Notes: generated by a model from the letters alone, not told the origin. A stretch of 64,000 bases of DNA from Siminovitchia terrae (GCF_003605405.2 NZ_QYTW02000005.1:1-64000); one strand, 5' to 3'; numbered from the stretch's first letter, positions 51,971-62,303 are shown. Numbers and translations: made by a program.

Positions 51971-53584
51971 ATGAAGAACAAAAGCAAATTAGTACGGGTG
52001 TATAAGGTATTATCGATGTTCTTTATTTTCTTTATTCAGATTTATTGGTACAAACTGAGTAGGAAGCCTGAGGCTGAATGGGAAAAGCTGTGGATGAATG
52101 TTGGAAAAAGGTTTCGGAGGACTCTTTTTGAATTGGAAGGACTGCTTATTAAAGTGGGACAGATTATTAGCAGTCGTGCTGATCTGTTTCCACGGCCATT
52201 AATTCGCGAAATAGAGGTTCTTACCGACAATGTTCCACCTTCTGATTGGAGTGAAATTCAGGAGATTCTTGAAGAAGAGTGGGGAAGCAATTATAAAGAT
52301 TTCTTGCTTTCTATTGAAAAAGAGGCGATTGCTTCCGCTTCAATTGGAGAAGTATATAAAGGTGTTCTCCAAAATGGATCAACCGTAGCCATTAAAGTGC
52401 AACGCCCGCACATAGATTCTGTTGTTCAAACCGATTTTCGCACATTAGATATTGTGATTTGGTTTGCAAACTATTTTTTGCCTATTCCAAAGAGGTTTAT
52501 TAATCTTAAAGTTTTGTTTTCAGAGCTAAAGCAAGTGATTGAAAGGGAGCTTGATTTTACAAAGGAGAAGGAAACTCTTCTATACTTTCAAGAAAGATTC
52601 AAGGGTCGTGAGATTGTTCAAATTCCGAAAGTATATACTGAATTTTGCACATCAAAAGTATTGGTGATGGAATGGGTAGATGGAATAAAAATCACCGATT
52701 CCACGGAAATAGATCAGTTAAATGTAACTCGTAAGCAATTGGCTCAGCGGCTCATCAAGGTGTTCCTGCCGCAATGGCTTGAGCCCGGTATATTTCATGC
52801 TGATCCACATCCTGGAAACATACTTATATCTGAAGAGGGGCGTATCATCCTGCTCGATTTCGGTATGACGGGTGAAATTTCAAAAAATGATGCCTCTGCT
52901 TTTCAAAGTTTAATTGAAAGCTTTCTGGCTAAAAATTATGCCAAGGCTGTCGAATGTCTGTCACGTTTAGGTTTCTTGCTACCTGAGGCTGACACTAGGA
53001 TGATGGAAAGGTTGTTGGCTGAATGGATGAATTTCCAACCTGTTCAAATGACTGAAATGGATTTGATAGCCTTTAAACGTGAACTTAACCTCATGATTCA
53101 GGCGCTCCCAATCCAGGTTCCGACCCGCTTTGTCTTTTTGGGTCGGTCTTTTGTTACGATTGAAGGAATTGTGACTCATTTGGTGCCAGAAGAGGAAATC
53201 CTTGATCTGGGTAAGCCTGTTTTTATGGAATGGTTAATGTCCCAGGGGAATAAATGGTCCTTCATCTGGCAATGGATCCAGTCACAGCCGATATTTGGGG
53301 TTTTTCACTCAGTGACAGAGTTTTTAAAGGCACCAGAAAAATTGGAACTTATGAAGGAAACTGAACAAAGAAGACAGTTTCAATTTACGATTTACGAAAA
53401 TCATAAAAAGCAGCTATTTCATATGACTTTGTTTGGGTTAACAGGGGCTGCCGCAGGAATCTACCTATCAAACCTGGTAATCTTGAAACTTTTTATCGCA
53501 CTCTCTGCTGTTTCGATTGCGGGTTATGCAATGACCAGTTATAAGCTGAAAAAATGGATGAAGTACATGCATAAAAAACGGTGA
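51971..53584 (+). CDS. AarF/UbiB (ABC1) kinase-like protein
   Basis: The 537-residue protein is an atypical kinase of the UbiB family: KVGQIISSRADLFP (KxGQ motif, about 62), ASIGEVYKG, VAIKVQRP, HADPHPGNIL and LLDFGMTG. Two C-terminal membrane helices follow (about 485-525). UbiB proteins support isoprenoid-quinone metabolism, probably by ATP-driven lipid handling. AGAGAGATG lies before ATG 51971. Confidence 0.85.
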   Translation: MKNKSKLVRVYKVLSMFFIFFIQIYWYKLSRKPEAEWEKLWMNVGKRFRRTLFELEGLLIKVGQIISSRADLFPRPLIREIEVLTDNVPPSDWSEIQEILEEEWGSNYKDFLLSIEKEAIASASIGEVYKGVLQNGSTVAIKVQRPHIDSVVQTDFRTLDIVIWFANYFLPIPKRFINLKVLFSELKQVIERELDFTKEKETLLYFQERFKGREIVQIPKVYTEFCTSKVLVMEWVDGIKITDSTEIDQLNVTRKQLAQRLIKVFLPQWLEPGIFHADPHPGNILISEEGRIILLDFGMTGEISKNDASAFQSLIESFLAKNYAKAVECLSRLGFLLPEADTRMMERLLAEWMNFQPVQMTEMDLIAFKRELNLMIQALPIQVPTRFVFLGRSFVTIEGIVTHLVPEEEILDLGKPVFMEWLMSQGNKWSFIWQWIQSQPIFGVFHSVTEFLKAPEKLELMKETEQRRQFQFTIYENHKKQLFHMTLFGLTGAAAGIYLSNLVILKLFIALSAVSIAGYAMTSYKLKKWMKYMHKKR

Positions 53585-53650
53585 CTATAGGGAGCTATGG
53601 AATGATGGCATTAAGAAAGGGGAGAGGCTCTTGAAAGCAGGATTGACATT

Positions 53651-54010
53651 GGTTTAGGTTCTTTTAGATGAAAAAATAGCAGAAGTGAAAACCTCAAAGT
53701 CAAAAGGGTTTGGTGGGATGAATAAAAATAGTTTTCTATCCATAAAAGATAAGGAATCTCTTTAAACATAATGGAAAAAGCAATCACAACTGCCATGAAG
53801 CAGCCGGGAAAGGATAAGATTACGGACCCTGATTATGATGTCAAGGTGGAATATGAGTCAAAAGAAGGGGAGTTGCCCACACATGAGCTCCATTTATGGT
53901 TGGGAGAAAAGAATGAACAAAGTATGTTTATGTATGTTGCGGACGATTCCGTTTATCTAACTTCAGCGGAGATGACCCGAAAATTAAGGGAGCTCTTTCA
54001 AATTAACTAA
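53651..54010 (+). pseudogene. Lipoprotein-like protein, 5' end lost and frameshifted
   Basis: The clearest part is 53771-54010 (ITTAMKQPGKDKITDPDYDV, THELHLWLGEKNEQSMFMYV). A one-base shift just before it joins upstream codons KSKGFGGMNKNSFLSIKDKE. An earlier TAG and a missing start show decay. The C-terminal pattern resembles YhfM-like Bacillus lipoproteins. Confidence 0.5.
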
Positions 54011-54131
54011 TATTTGCAAAGAGGTGCGGAACTTTGACTGTGGTGAATAAATTAATATTTAACATAAAGCTTTGAGCCTTGGTGGGAGAGTTATTCGTTT
54101 TTAAAGTTTTTATACATTATGTTTTTTTAAG

Positions 54132-55004
54132 GTGATTGAAATCGAAAAATTAATACTGAACAAGTGTATCAGCTTTACTTCAGACTTAACTTTTGTGGCT
54201 GGTCAAATAACAGTGGATGGGACATTGCTCATAATTGAAAGCAGTTTGAAGGAGCTTGATTATTTTCAACGTCCCGTGCCAAAACGCAATTGGATTATTC
54301 GGATGATTAAAGATGAAAGTATCGAAACAGTCGAATTGAAAAAAGTCCCGTTGATGCCTACGAAATTAGATTTATTTTCCGACGGTACATTATTACTAGT
54401 GCAGTCTCGCTGTTTGAAAGACGGCGCAAATATTGAGAGAAATGCGAGAAGGTTTAATCCTAACGGGCAGTTAATTGATGCTTTCACGCTTGGAGATGGA
54501 ATAGAAAGCGTACAAATAGATGAAACAGATACGATCTGGGTAAGTTATTTTGATGAAGGAGTATTTGGAAATTTTGGATGGGAACAGCCTATGGGGAGTG
54601 AAGGAGTTATTGCTTACACCATGAATGGACGTAAGCTTTGGGGGGCAGGCAGCTTTGATATTGTTGACTGTTATGCGCTGAATGTTGCGGATTCAAAGGA
54701 AGTTTATTTTTACTACTACGATGACTTTTATCTTGTTCATTTGAATGAGATGAAAGACTCCGTTCGCTATTGTGTTGAAGGTAAGAACACATTACAGCAA
54801 TTCATGTTTGACGAGGCGGGTTTAATTGGCCAAGTGGATATGAATACGATTATGCGTTTCACTATAAGAAACCGGATGATTACACCAAAAGAAAAAATGC
54901 AGCTGACGGATGAATGGGGCAAACGTATTATTGGTCCAGTTTTTATGCGGGGAAGATATCTGTATGCTTATGGAAAGGATGGGATTTATAGAAGAAGTTT
55001 GTAG
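54132..55004 (+). CDS. Beta-propeller-like protein, unknown
   Basis: A 290-residue protein from GTG 54132, with a poor ribosome site, so the start is uncertain. Alternating beta segments with repeated patterns (RRFNPNGQLIDAFTLGDGIE; VQIDETDTIWVSYFDEGVFG) suggest a small propeller. FDEGVFGNFGWEQP is a recognisable conserved block of a Bacillus hypothetical family. No function is assigned. Confidence 0.55.
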   Translation: MIEIEKLILNKCISFTSDLTFVAGQITVDGTLLIIESSLKELDYFQRPVPKRNWIIRMIKDESIETVELKKVPLMPTKLDLFSDGTLLLVQSRCLKDGANIERNARRFNPNGQLIDAFTLGDGIESVQIDETDTIWVSYFDEGVFGNFGWEQPMGSEGVIAYTMNGRKLWGAGSFDIVDCYALNVADSKEVYFYYYDDFYLVHLNEMKDSVRYCVEGKNTLQQFMFDEAGLIGQVDMNTIMRFTIRNRMITPKEKMQLTDEWGKRIIGPVFMRGRYLYAYGKDGIYRRSL

Positions 55005-55087
55005 ATTACCGGATGCTGAAGTGTTCACACCGTATGTTACTTCCGCATATACAGGGTAGTGGCACTCATCTTTATAGGAGGGTTTCC

Positions 55088-55705
55088 ATGACCAAGTCTG
55101 GTTTTGTCCCCGATAATACAAACATAAAGAAAACGAGTGGTACCCCTAATCTTTTTATTGATTCAAAGGATAATATTTTCTTTGAAAGAGATCCTGAAAA
55201 TATCGCTTATAAAGTCACATCTACCCAGATACCGGCAATGGTAGGAGGAGCGTTTGTAGATCTTCATCTTACAAAAGGAAATATCAGGGAGCCGCATTGG
55301 CATCCAAATGCCTGGGAATTGGATGTCGTTGTTTCAGGTAAAGCCATTATTTCCATTGTTGATCCAAATACTAAAACGCTACATAACTACAGCGTGAAGC
55401 CGGGCCAAGTAGTCTTTATTCCAATGGCATGGTGGCATTGGATTAGGCCGGTAACAGAAAAATTGCATCTTCACCTATTCTTTAACAATGATCAATTTGA
55501 GTCAGCGGAGGGGTCCGATATGTTACGTTTAACACCCCCGGAGGTTTTTCAGCTTTCTTATGGTGTTGATGCCAAAGAAATAGCTGATGCATTGCTTCCA
55601 GTTACAGAATCTGTTGTTATAGGTCCATCGACTAAATCAGCACGCTCAACACCTCGTGCCAATGAGATTTCCATAAATATTAACAATAAATCTATAAAAA
55701 TATAA
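55088..55705 (+). CDS. Single-domain cupin (oxalate decarboxylase-like)
   Basis: ATG 55088 behind TAGGAGGG. The 205-residue protein has the cupin metal motif PHWHPNAWELDVVVSGKA (two His, Glu) and a second PGQVVFIPMAWWHWI. It resembles one half of bicupin oxalate decarboxylases. The second His of motif 2 appears as WWHW. The substrate is unknown. A T-box-controlled gene follows. Confidence 0.75.
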   Translation: MTKSGFVPDNTNIKKTSGTPNLFIDSKDNIFFERDPENIAYKVTSTQIPAMVGGAFVDLHLTKGNIREPHWHPNAWELDVVVSGKAIISIVDPNTKTLHNYSVKPGQVVFIPMAWWHWIRPVTEKLHLHLFFNNDQFESAEGSDMLRLTPPEVFQLSYGVDAKEIADALLPVTESVVIGPSTKSARSTPRANEISININNKSIKI

Positions 55706-55732
55706 ATTTTATAGCTAAATTTAATTTTGGTA

Positions 55733-56048
55733 TTGACAACTTCAATATCTCGATATATGATTGCTTATAATCAAATAACAACAAGCAAAGATTGGAAATA
55801 GTAAAAGGACAATAAGCTTTTCAGAGAGCCGATGGCTGGTGAGAATCGGTAGTTATTCCCTTTGAACTCCTCCAAGAGCTGCTCCCTGAACAAACTTCAG
55901 TAGGGGATGCCGGGTTTCTGCCGTTAAAAGGATAGGTGGTGATAGCCGCCGAAAATGAGTGGGTTATTTATGTTTTAATTTAACCAATTAGAGTGGTACC
56001 GCGAGCACAGCCTCGTCTCTATATTTTTATAGAGACGGGGCTTTTTTA
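55733..56048 (+). promoter_or_regulatory. T-box riboswitch (probably leucine) with promoter
   Basis: TTGACA (55733) and TATGAT (55756) are 17 bases apart. Stem I follows (GGCTGGTGAGAATCGG and a GAACTC segment whose CTC would be a Leu specifier). The T-box sequence TTAGAGTGGTACCGCG is at 55988-56003, and the terminator GCCTCGTCTCT...AGAGACGGGGC-T6 at 56010-56047. Uncharged tRNA binding would favour the antiterminator and leuA expression. The specifier assignment is tentative. Confidence 0.8.
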
Positions 56049-56070
56049 TATTAAAAAGGAGTGTATTGAA

Positions 56071-57615
56071 ATGGCGAGAAAAATTTGGGTATTTGATACG
56101 ACTTTAAGAGATGGAGAGCAGGTTCCAGGTGCAAAGCTGAACCAATATGAAAAGCTGGAAGTGGCACAGCAGCTTAAAAAGCTTGGGGTTGATATGATTG
56201 AAGCGGGCTTTCCTTCATCCTCCACTGGCGATTTCAATGCAGTGAAAGAAATTGCCACTAAAGTGGGAAATACAGATGATATTATCATTACTGCGTTGGC
56301 AAGAGCAGTAAAATCTGATATTGATGCGGTTTATAACAGTGTAAAAGATGCTAATAATCCGCTCATCCATATAGTTTTGGGTACTTCAGATATTCATGTG
56401 GAAAAGAAATTCGGAAAATCGAAAGACCAGATAATGGATATTGGTGTGGAAGCAGTGAAATATGCAAAAAGCTTATTGCCTGACGTTCAGTACTCAACAG
56501 AGGATGCATCCCGCTCCGATTTTGAGTACTTATGGAAAACGATTGAATCAGTTGTTAAGGCTGGGGCTACCATTATTAATGTTCCCGATACGGTCGGGTA
56601 TGCTGAGCCGGAAGAATTTGGTGAACTGATTTTTAAACTAAATGACCGTTTGAAGAATTTGGATGATACTGTTCTTTTAAGTGTCCATTGTCATAATGAC
56701 CTTGGCATGGCAACAGCCAACACTTTAGCTGCAATCAAAAACGGGGCGGATAAAGTGGAGTGTACGATAAATGGAATTGGCGAACGCGCCGGTAATGCAG
56801 CACTTGAAGAAGTCGTAATGTCCATGAATACTCGTTCATCTATCTATCAGGCTTACACGAACATCAATACTAAGGAGATTATGAATACCTCTAAGCTGGT
56901 AAGCAGTTTTATGGGGCTTGATGTTCAAGTGAATAAAGCTATCACGGGGGACAATGCCTTCGCTCATTCCTCAGGTATCCACCAAGACGGATTGCTGAAG
57001 TCGAGAGATGCTTACGAAATCATCAGCCCGCTTGAAGTCGGACTGGACGATATGGAGCTTGTATTAACAGCACGGTCTGGCCGTCATGCAGTTAAAAATG
57101 CTCTTAACAAATTAGGATTTAACGAATTCACGGATATACAATTTGAAGAGATTTTTGCAGACTTCCTTGAAATGGCTGATAAGAAAAAAGAGGTTTATAA
57201 CCATGATTTATATATCATTGTTGAGAACTATTTCAAAGAATCTCATATTAGCGATAATTTCTTTGAATTGGTGGATTTACAAGTGATCAGTAACACAAGC
57301 TTTCCGTCAGCCAGCGTGAAATTAAAAAAGGAAGGCCAAATATTGGAGGGAAGCGCAGTTGGCTCGGGCCCAATCGATGCTCTATATTCCGCTATTATGG
57401 AGATCAGCCAGCTTGACATTCAACTGCAAGAATACAACATCAGCAGTGTCTCAAGAGGGAAAGAGGCAGTGGGGAAAGTTAAAATTCAAGTGGAATTCAG
57501 AGGTGAGAAGTATACTGCTAAAGCAACGGACACTGATATTATGAAGGCAAGTGCACTTGCATTTATCAATGCAATAAATAACATTGTTGTGGAGCATTTA
57601 GTCCCGGCAAACTAA
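56071..57615 (+). CDS. leuA: 2-isopropylmalate synthase
   Basis: ATG 56071 behind AAAAAGGAG. The 514-residue protein has the HMGL-like TIM barrel ([24 protein letters not shown] with metal ligands; [21 protein letters not shown]). A C-terminal LeuA regulatory domain runs from about 380. It condenses acetyl-CoA with 2-oxoisovalerate, the first step of leucine synthesis. It stands alone, not in an ilv-leu operon, behind a T-box. Confidence 0.9.
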   Translation: MARKIWVFDTTLRDGEQVPGAKLNQYEKLEVAQQLKKLGVDMIEAGFPSSSTGDFNAVKEIATKVGNTDDIIITALARAVKSDIDAVYNSVKDANNPLIHIVLGTSDIHVEKKFGKSKDQIMDIGVEAVKYAKSLLPDVQYSTEDASRSDFEYLWKTIESVVKAGATIINVPDTVGYAEPEEFGELIFKLNDRLKNLDDTVLLSVHCHNDLGMATANTLAAIKNGADKVECTINGIGERAGNAALEEVVMSMNTRSSIYQAYTNINTKEIMNTSKLVSSFMGLDVQVNKAITGDNAFAHSSGIHQDGLLKSRDAYEIISPLEVGLDDMELVLTARSGRHAVKNALNKLGFNEFTDIQFEEIFADFLEMADKKKEVYNHDLYIIVENYFKESHISDNFFELVDLQVISNTSFPSASVKLKKEGQILEGSAVGSGPIDALYSAIMEISQLDIQLQEYNISSVSRGKEAVGKVKIQVEFRGEKYTAKATDTDIMKASALAFINAINNIVVEHLVPAN

Positions 57616-57691
57616 CATCAAATCAGATTGGTAGTGGGTAGGAGACAACCTATAAAATATTGAATTAGTCATATCCACTAAAAAACGTGGC

Positions 57692-57731
57692 AAGACCATC
57701 TAATTTAGATAGTTTAGATGGTCTTTTTTTT
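57692..57731 (+). terminator. leuA terminator
   Basis: AAGACCATCTAA pairs with TTAGATGGTCTT, followed by T8. Confidence 0.85.
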
Positions 57732-57754
57732 ATGCACATAACCAATAGGTTAGC

Positions 57755-57821
57755 TTGACGAATTAGCTTTGGAATACTATAATCCAATTGATCGGTACTA
57801 AAAATAAAAAAATAGTACCGA
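57755..57821 (+). promoter_or_regulatory. Promoter and TetR-type operator of the efflux operon
   Basis: TTGACG (57755) and TATAAT (57778) are 17 bases apart. The inverted repeat TCGGTACTA...TAGTACCGA (57792-57821) lies just downstream, well placed for autorepression. Confidence 0.6.
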
Positions 57822-57844
57822 GGTGGAGGCGAGGAATTTATTCC

Positions 57845-58405
57845 GTGAAAAAGCAATTACAAGAAACCGTACTTGAACTCATTGTACAAAAAGGGCTCAA
57901 GTTTACAATCGATGATATCGCTGCAAAACAAGGGATCAGCAAAAGGACCGTTTACGAACACTTTGATTCGAAACAACATTTGATCGAGACAATTGTAGAT
58001 GATGCGATTGAAGAAGTGAAACAACGCGAACAAGAGATTTTTCACAAAAAAGAGTTAAGCTATAAACAAAAACTGACTGCTGTGTTATCGATTGTTCCAA
58101 GTGGATTGAGCTTTGGGGATACTGTGCTGCTCGAGCAAATGAAACGGTTTGCCCCCAATGAATGGGTCAAAATTGATGAACTTATCCAGAATGGATGGCA
58201 AACAGTCCAGAAAGTAATTGAACGCGGTATTAAAAATGGAGAATTTCGTCCGCTTCATGTTCCCAGCGTAATTCAATTGTTGCGTGGAGCATCAATGGCC
58301 ATTTTCGATCCCGACTTTCATACTCACAATGTGAATTCCTTGGAAAAAAACGTAGCAACAATGGTGGATGTCATCATGCATGGACTGATCAATGAGGAGG
58401 AGTGA
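57845..58405 (+). CDS. yvaF: TetR-family regulator, YvaF-like
   Basis: GTG 57845 behind GAGG starts 186 residues with a TetR HTH (IDDIAAKQGISKRTVYEHFD, about 21-40) and a helical ligand domain. It precedes an SMR pump gene and a DUF5360 gene, the order of B. subtilis yvaF-yvaE-yvaD. Its stop overlaps the SMR start (TGATG). Confidence 0.8.
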   Translation: MKKQLQETVLELIVQKGLKFTIDDIAAKQGISKRTVYEHFDSKQHLIETIVDDAIEEVKQREQEIFHKKELSYKQKLTAVLSIVPSGLSFGDTVLLEQMKRFAPNEWVKIDELIQNGWQTVQKVIERGIKNGEFRPLHVPSVIQLLRGASMAIFDPDFHTHNVNSLEKNVATMVDVIMHGLINEEE

Positions 58406-58779
58406 TGGAAATGGCATGGATATATTTAACAGCAGCGATCTTGTTCGAAGTAGTTGGAACCGTTTCGATGAAACTGTCACATGGATTTACAAAGGCAATT
58501 CCCTCGGTACTCATGATTATATTTTATCTGCTTGCCTTCACTTGTTTAAATTTCACCTTAAAAACGATTCCGGTCAGTGTCGCTTATGCTATCTGGTCAG
58601 GGGTTGGGACGGCGGCCATTGCGGTTATCGGATATATAGCTTTCAAAGAGACTTTAACAGTCATGAAGGTTACCGCTATTATTTTAATCATTGTCGGGGT
58701 CGCCCTCCTAAATATTAGCTCGGAATCAAGCGAGACAGACAAGACTCGTTTGAATGCGCAGCATGAGATGGAAGCATAA
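58405..58779 (+). CDS. yvaE: SMR-family multidrug efflux protein, YvaE-like
   Basis: A 124-residue, four-helix SMR protein with the essential Glu in AILFEVVGTVSMKLSHGF and the conserved AYAIWSGVGTAAIAVIGY. It exports cationic compounds by proton exchange. A polar tail of about 18 residues is slightly longer than usual. AGGAGGAG precedes the ATG. Confidence 0.9.
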   Translation: MEMAWIYLTAAILFEVVGTVSMKLSHGFTKAIPSVLMIIFYLLAFTCLNFTLKTIPVSVAYAIWSGVGTAAIAVIGYIAFKETLTVMKVTAIILIIVGVALLNISSESSETDKTRLNAQHEMEA

Positions 58780-58780
58780 T

Positions 58781-59191
58781 ATGAAAAGCATTCAAAAAGA
58801 GCCATCAATGCGAGTTCTAAAGTGGTTTTTTCTTGTTGTGGATTTTTCTTTTATATTGTATTTCAGTGCTACTGCCATTGGAATTATTCCAATTGAATAC
58901 GCCTATTCAGATTATACAAATCCGATTTTGGTTACTTGGAACTGGTCTTTTTTGCCGCTTGACATAGTTATTTCGCTTACTGGTTTAAGTTCGATTTATT
59001 TGCATCGAAAGGGTCGTGCTGAATGGAAATCAATTGCTTTGCTTTCACTCGTTCTAACATTCTGTTCTGGGTTGATGGCCATATCATTTTGGGCGATTCG
59101 CCTGGAATTTGACGCTGTATGGTGGATTCCTAATTTAGTGCTGATGCTCTATCCTTTGTTTTTCATTCCTAAGTTTATGAAAGTAGGGTGA
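58781..59191 (+). CDS. yvaD: DUF5360 membrane protein, YvaD-like
   Basis: A 136-residue protein with four membrane helices (WFFLVVDFSFILYFSATAIG; VWWIPNLVLMLYPLFFIP). It starts one base after the SMR stop and closes the yvaFED-like operon. The function is unknown. Confidence 0.75.
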   Translation: MKSIQKEPSMRVLKWFFLVVDFSFILYFSATAIGIIPIEYAYSDYTNPILVTWNWSFLPLDIVISLTGLSSIYLHRKGRAEWKSIALLSLVLTFCSGLMAISFWAIRLEFDAVWWIPNLVLMLYPLFFIPKFMKVG

Positions 59192-59264
59192 AAGTGGAAC
59201 ACTCATTTTCACTATGTTTAAAAGTTCTCATAATAAAGAAGGATGGCCATGAAGGGATATTAAC

Positions 59265-59453
59265 TTCATTCAGCAGAAGTCTCCCACTTCTGTAAGTGGT
59301 GAGATGAATGCCTATTGGTATTCCATTCAGTAGGGGTTCAAACCCCGGCTGAATAAAGTTAAAGCCTCCGGCGGATGCCTCAGATTTTCAGAGGAAATTG
59401 ATCGAGCGGAGCTCGATAAAATCTGGGCGCAAATACGCCAAGGCGCATTTGAT
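59265..59453 (+). repeat. Structured repeat copy 7 (189 bp)
   Basis: Preceded by TTAAC (59260-59264). All hairpins are present; the remnant of a membrane protein lies directly downstream. Confidence 0.9.
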
Positions 59454-59497
59454 CATTCCGGGGCCACTCGTCGCTTTGTTTTTCCGTAATTAAGTGA

Positions 59498-59632
59498 GTG
59501 CAAATCGTTACCTTTATAGTCTGGATGTCATTTACATATGTCCCTGCATTGATTATACTTGCGTTGATTAAAAAGCGAAGACGAAAGGCGAACTGTAAAA
59601 ATATCCTGAAATCAGCAACGGGTTCTGTATAA
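59498..59632 (+). pseudogene. C-terminal remnant of a membrane protein
   Basis: A 44-codon frame (QIVTFIVWMSFTYVPALIIL followed by a basic KKRRRKA end) looks like the last helix of a membrane protein whose front is missing. It has no ribosome site. Confidence 0.4.
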
Positions 59633-59655
59633 TGAACAAAAAAGGGGGTAGCCAG

Positions 59656-60126
59656 ATGATTTTGGTGAGTTCTTGCTTGGCAGGTTTGGAAGTTAGATAT
59701 GATGGGAGACATAGTCTGCATGACAAAATAAAAAAGTTGGTGGGGGAAAATAAAGCAATCACGATATGCCCTGAACTGAGCGGGGGATTTTCCACCCCAA
59801 GGGAGCCAGCGGAAATAACAGGTGGAGATGGGTATGATGTTCTTGATGGGAAGGCGAAGGTAATAGATAGGTCAGGTAGAGAGGTCACGGATTTGTACAT
59901 GAAAGGTGCTCACGCGACGCTAAAACTAGCAAAGGAAATCAAGGCATCACTTGTAGTATTGAAGGAGAACAGCCCATCCTGCGGCAGCTCCATGATTTAC
60001 GACGGTGAATTTAATGGCAATAAGATTGCCGGCGACGGCGTTACGTCCGCCTTACTGAAAAGAAATGGCTTTCGGGTTATTTCGGAAGAACAGTTGGATG
60101 AAAAAACGATTGAATCCTTCCTTTAA
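59656..60126 (+). CDS. DUF523 family protein
   Basis: ATG 59656 behind GGGGGTAG. The 156-residue protein shows the DUF523 marks ILVSSCLAGLEVRYDGRHS, ICPELSGGFSTPREPAEI and LKENSPSCGSSMIYDGEF, with conserved cysteines. The biochemical role is unknown; related domains bind Fe-S clusters or nucleotides. Confidence 0.85.
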   Translation: MILVSSCLAGLEVRYDGRHSLHDKIKKLVGENKAITICPELSGGFSTPREPAEITGGDGYDVLDGKAKVIDRSGREVTDLYMKGAHATLKLAKEIKASLVVLKENSPSCGSSMIYDGEFNGNKIAGDGVTSALLKRNGFRVISEEQLDEKTIESFL

Positions 60127-60159
60127 CTTAAGATTGGTGGCACTGTTACGGCTCATAGA

Positions 60160-60187
60160 CCAATAGGAGGGGGATCCCCCCTATTGG
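60160..60187. terminator. Inverted repeat between convergent genes
   Basis: CCAATAGG-AGGGGG and CCCCCC-TATTGG form a very stable stem with a two-base loop; no T run, probably bidirectional. Confidence 0.5.
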
Positions 60188-60200
60188 GCAGTCCGGCTGA

Positions 60201-60641
60201 CTATTGACCCTGATCACCAAATGCAAATAGAAGATCTAACTCACATACTAAATCTCCATCAACAGTAGCGATTCCTTTTCCTTTGCCGATAGCTCCTTTT
60301 AATCGAGTAATTTCAACTTCCATCCGAAGCTGATCCCCTGGTTTTACCTGCTTTTTAAAGCGACATTTATCTATTCCCGCTAACAAACCCAGGCGTCCAC
60401 GGTTGCCTTCTTGGGATAACATGGCAACCGCACTTACTTGAGCCAATGCTTCGATAATCAACACCCCAGGCATTACTGGATCGTCAGGAAAATGACCATT
60501 AAAAAAACGCTCATTTACAGTCACATTTTTAATCCCGACAGCCCTTTTGCCTTCCTCAAGCTCTATAATCTTATCCACTAAAAGAAATGGATGGCGATGT
60601 TTAATCGTGTCTTTAATTTCCTGAACATCAAACATCTTCAA
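60201..60641 (-). CDS. fabZ: 3-hydroxyacyl-ACP dehydratase FabZ
   Basis: The 146-residue hot-dog-fold enzyme has catalytic His and Glu in [20 protein letters not shown]. It dehydrates 3-hydroxyacyl-ACP in fatty acid elongation. Its start lies inside the 3' end of the fabH-like gene, so the two are coupled. This pairing with FabH, apart from a main fab cluster, suggests a second or specialised pathway copy. Confidence 0.9.
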   Translation of the reverse strand: MKMFDVQEIKDTIKHRHPFLLVDKIIELEEGKRAVGIKNVTVNERFFNGHFPDDPVMPGVLIIEALAQVSAVAMLSQEGNRGRLGLLAGIDKCRFKKQVKPGDQLRMEVEITRLKGAIGKGKGIATVDGDLVCELDLLFAFGDQGQ

Positions 60642-61626
60642 CGTCCCATTTCAAAATCACCCCGGCATGTGTCAGTCCTCCGCCAAACCCATAAGCTAAC
60701 AGGGTGTCGCCGCTTTTTAATTTTCCTTCGTCTATGCCTAACTGCATTGCTAACGGGATCGAAACCGATGAAGTATTTCCCAAATATTCAACGCTTGTCA
60801 ATGTTTTTTCAAGTGAAATCTCTGATTTTTCACAAATGGATTCGATCATACGCAAATTAGCACTGTGCGGAATAAACCAGTCAATGTCATCCTTCTTTAA
60901 CCCAGCTTTGTGCAGTAATTCATTTATACCTGACGGAAGCGTGCGAGAAGCCCATTTATATACTTCTCTTCCGTTTTGTACCAGCATTCCAGACGGATTC
61001 AAAGGCTGCCCCTGCATTGTAGTGGATAGATTTGTGCTATATACATGGCTGCCTCCTTCCCCGTAGGTTCCCATGTGGCTGGCGATAAAGCCTGGCATTT
61101 CATCATCCCTTTCCACTATAATAGCAGCGGCTCCGTCACCAAATAAAATACAAGTTGTCCGGTCTGTGTAATCCGTGATTTTGGACAAGGTTTCGGCAGC
61201 AACAAATAAAATTTTTCGATGAAGTCCAGACGTAATCAATCCGTTGGCTACGTGCAATCCATAAGTGAAACCAGCACAAGCTGAATTCAGGTCCATTGCA
61301 CCAGTCTGTTTTATCTGAAAATGTTTTTGGATTTGGCTTGCTACATTCGGAAATGTGTAGTCGGGTGTAGAGGTGGCTACAATGATGCAATCTACATCAG
61401 AAACATCTTTTTTGTATCGTTTGATTAAGTTCTCTACCGCTCGGAGAGCCAATGTTGAAGAAAATTCGTTTTCAGCGGCAATCCTTCTTTCTTTCATTCC
61501 GGTTCTTTGGACGATCCATTCGTTGTTAGTATCGACCATTTTCTCTAAATCTTCATTTGTCAATCTTTTTTCCGGGACATAGGTTCCAAATGCTGTTATT
61601 CTGGCTTTGGATTGGATGTTAGTCAT
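60628..61626 (-). CDS. fabH: 3-oxoacyl-ACP synthase III (FabH, YhfB-like)
   Basis: ATG 61626 follows AAAGGAGCGA. The 332-residue thiolase-fold enzyme has the Cys-His-Asn triad in [16 protein letters not shown] and YLGNTSS. It starts fatty acid synthesis by condensing acyl-CoA with malonyl-ACP and sets straight or branched primers. It overlaps fabZ by 14 bases. Confidence 0.9.
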   Translation of the reverse strand: MTNIQSKARITAFGTYVPEKRLTNEDLEKMVDTNNEWIVQRTGMKERRIAAENEFSSTLALRAVENLIKRYKKDVSDVDCIIVATSTPDYTFPNVASQIQKHFQIKQTGAMDLNSACAGFTYGLHVANGLITSGLHRKILFVAAETLSKITDYTDRTTCILFGDGAAAIIVERDDEMPGFIASHMGTYGEGGSHVYSTNLSTTMQGQPLNPSGMLVQNGREVYKWASRTLPSGINELLHKAGLKKDDIDWFIPHSANLRMIESICEKSEISLEKTLTSVEYLGNTSSVSIPLAMQLGIDEGKLKSGDTLLAYGFGGGLTHAGVILKWDVEDV

Positions 61627-61645
61627 TAAATCGCTCCTTTTTTTA

Positions 61646-61675
61646 TCATAAGGTACTATCACTTAGTGCTAATTA
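61646..61675 (-). promoter_or_regulatory. Degenerate FapR-like site before fabH
   Basis: On the minus strand TTAGCACTAAGTGATAGTAC carries TTAG and GTACC half-sites; a clearer site precedes the neighbouring plsC-like gene. Confidence 0.35.
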
Positions 61676-61704
61676 AAGTGTATGAAAAACCCATGGCAGC
61701 TTTG

Positions 61705-62277
61705 TTATTTTGTTTTAAGGGAATTTATTTTTTCTGATAAGAGATCGGTATATGCTGCCAGCTCAGATTTATTGTTAGTATTTACATAGAAAGGTTCTCC
61801 AAAAATGATGTTGGCTTTTCTTGCTCTCCATAACTCTTTTATATTTGCCGGCCCTTCATATGCGGCCGGAATAATCGGAACCTTTGCTAAATTCGCAATG
61901 GTGACTGCTCCCCTTTTTAATGAAACTTCTTCCGCCGTTCTTGTCCCGCCCGGAAAAATGCCCACAACTTCACCTGATTTCAGTAGCTTAATAGGTGTCT
62001 TTATGCTGCTTGGTGAAGGATTATCACGGTTGACAGGAAAAGCATTAATCTTAGTAAGAAAAAAAGAAGACAACTTATTTGTGAACAGTTCTTGCTTCGC
62101 CATAAAATGAATCGGGCGCGGCGTACAAATTCCCAGAATGACAACATCTAACCAGCCTTTATGTGTGCATGTTAAAATAAAACCGCCTTCTGATGGAAGT
62201 ACATGTTTGTTACTGACGTCCACTTTACCGAGGGTACGCAAAATGATGGTGGCCAATACTAGAACAAATTTGTACAT
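61705..62277 (-). CDS. PlsC-family acyltransferase
   Basis: ATG 62277 behind GGAGTGA. The 190-residue protein has a membrane-like N-terminus and the acyltransferase blocks THKGWLDVVIL (HX4D) and GIFPGGTRTAEE, a variant of FPEGTR with Gly for Glu, then VPIIPAAYEGP. It probably acylates lysophosphatidic acid or a related lipid. A FapR-like operator supports a role in membrane lipid synthesis. Confidence 0.8.
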   Translation of the reverse strand: MYKFVLVLATIILRTLGKVDVSNKHVLPSEGGFILTCTHKGWLDVVILGICTPRPIHFMAKQELFTNKLSSFFLTKINAFPVNRDNPSPSSIKTPIKLLKSGEVVGIFPGGTRTAEEVSLKRGAVTIANLAKVPIIPAAYEGPANIKELWRARKANIIFGEPFYVNTNNKSELAAYTDLLSEKINSLKTK

Positions 62278-62303
62278 GAAATCACTCCAAATTACTATCA
62301 AGT

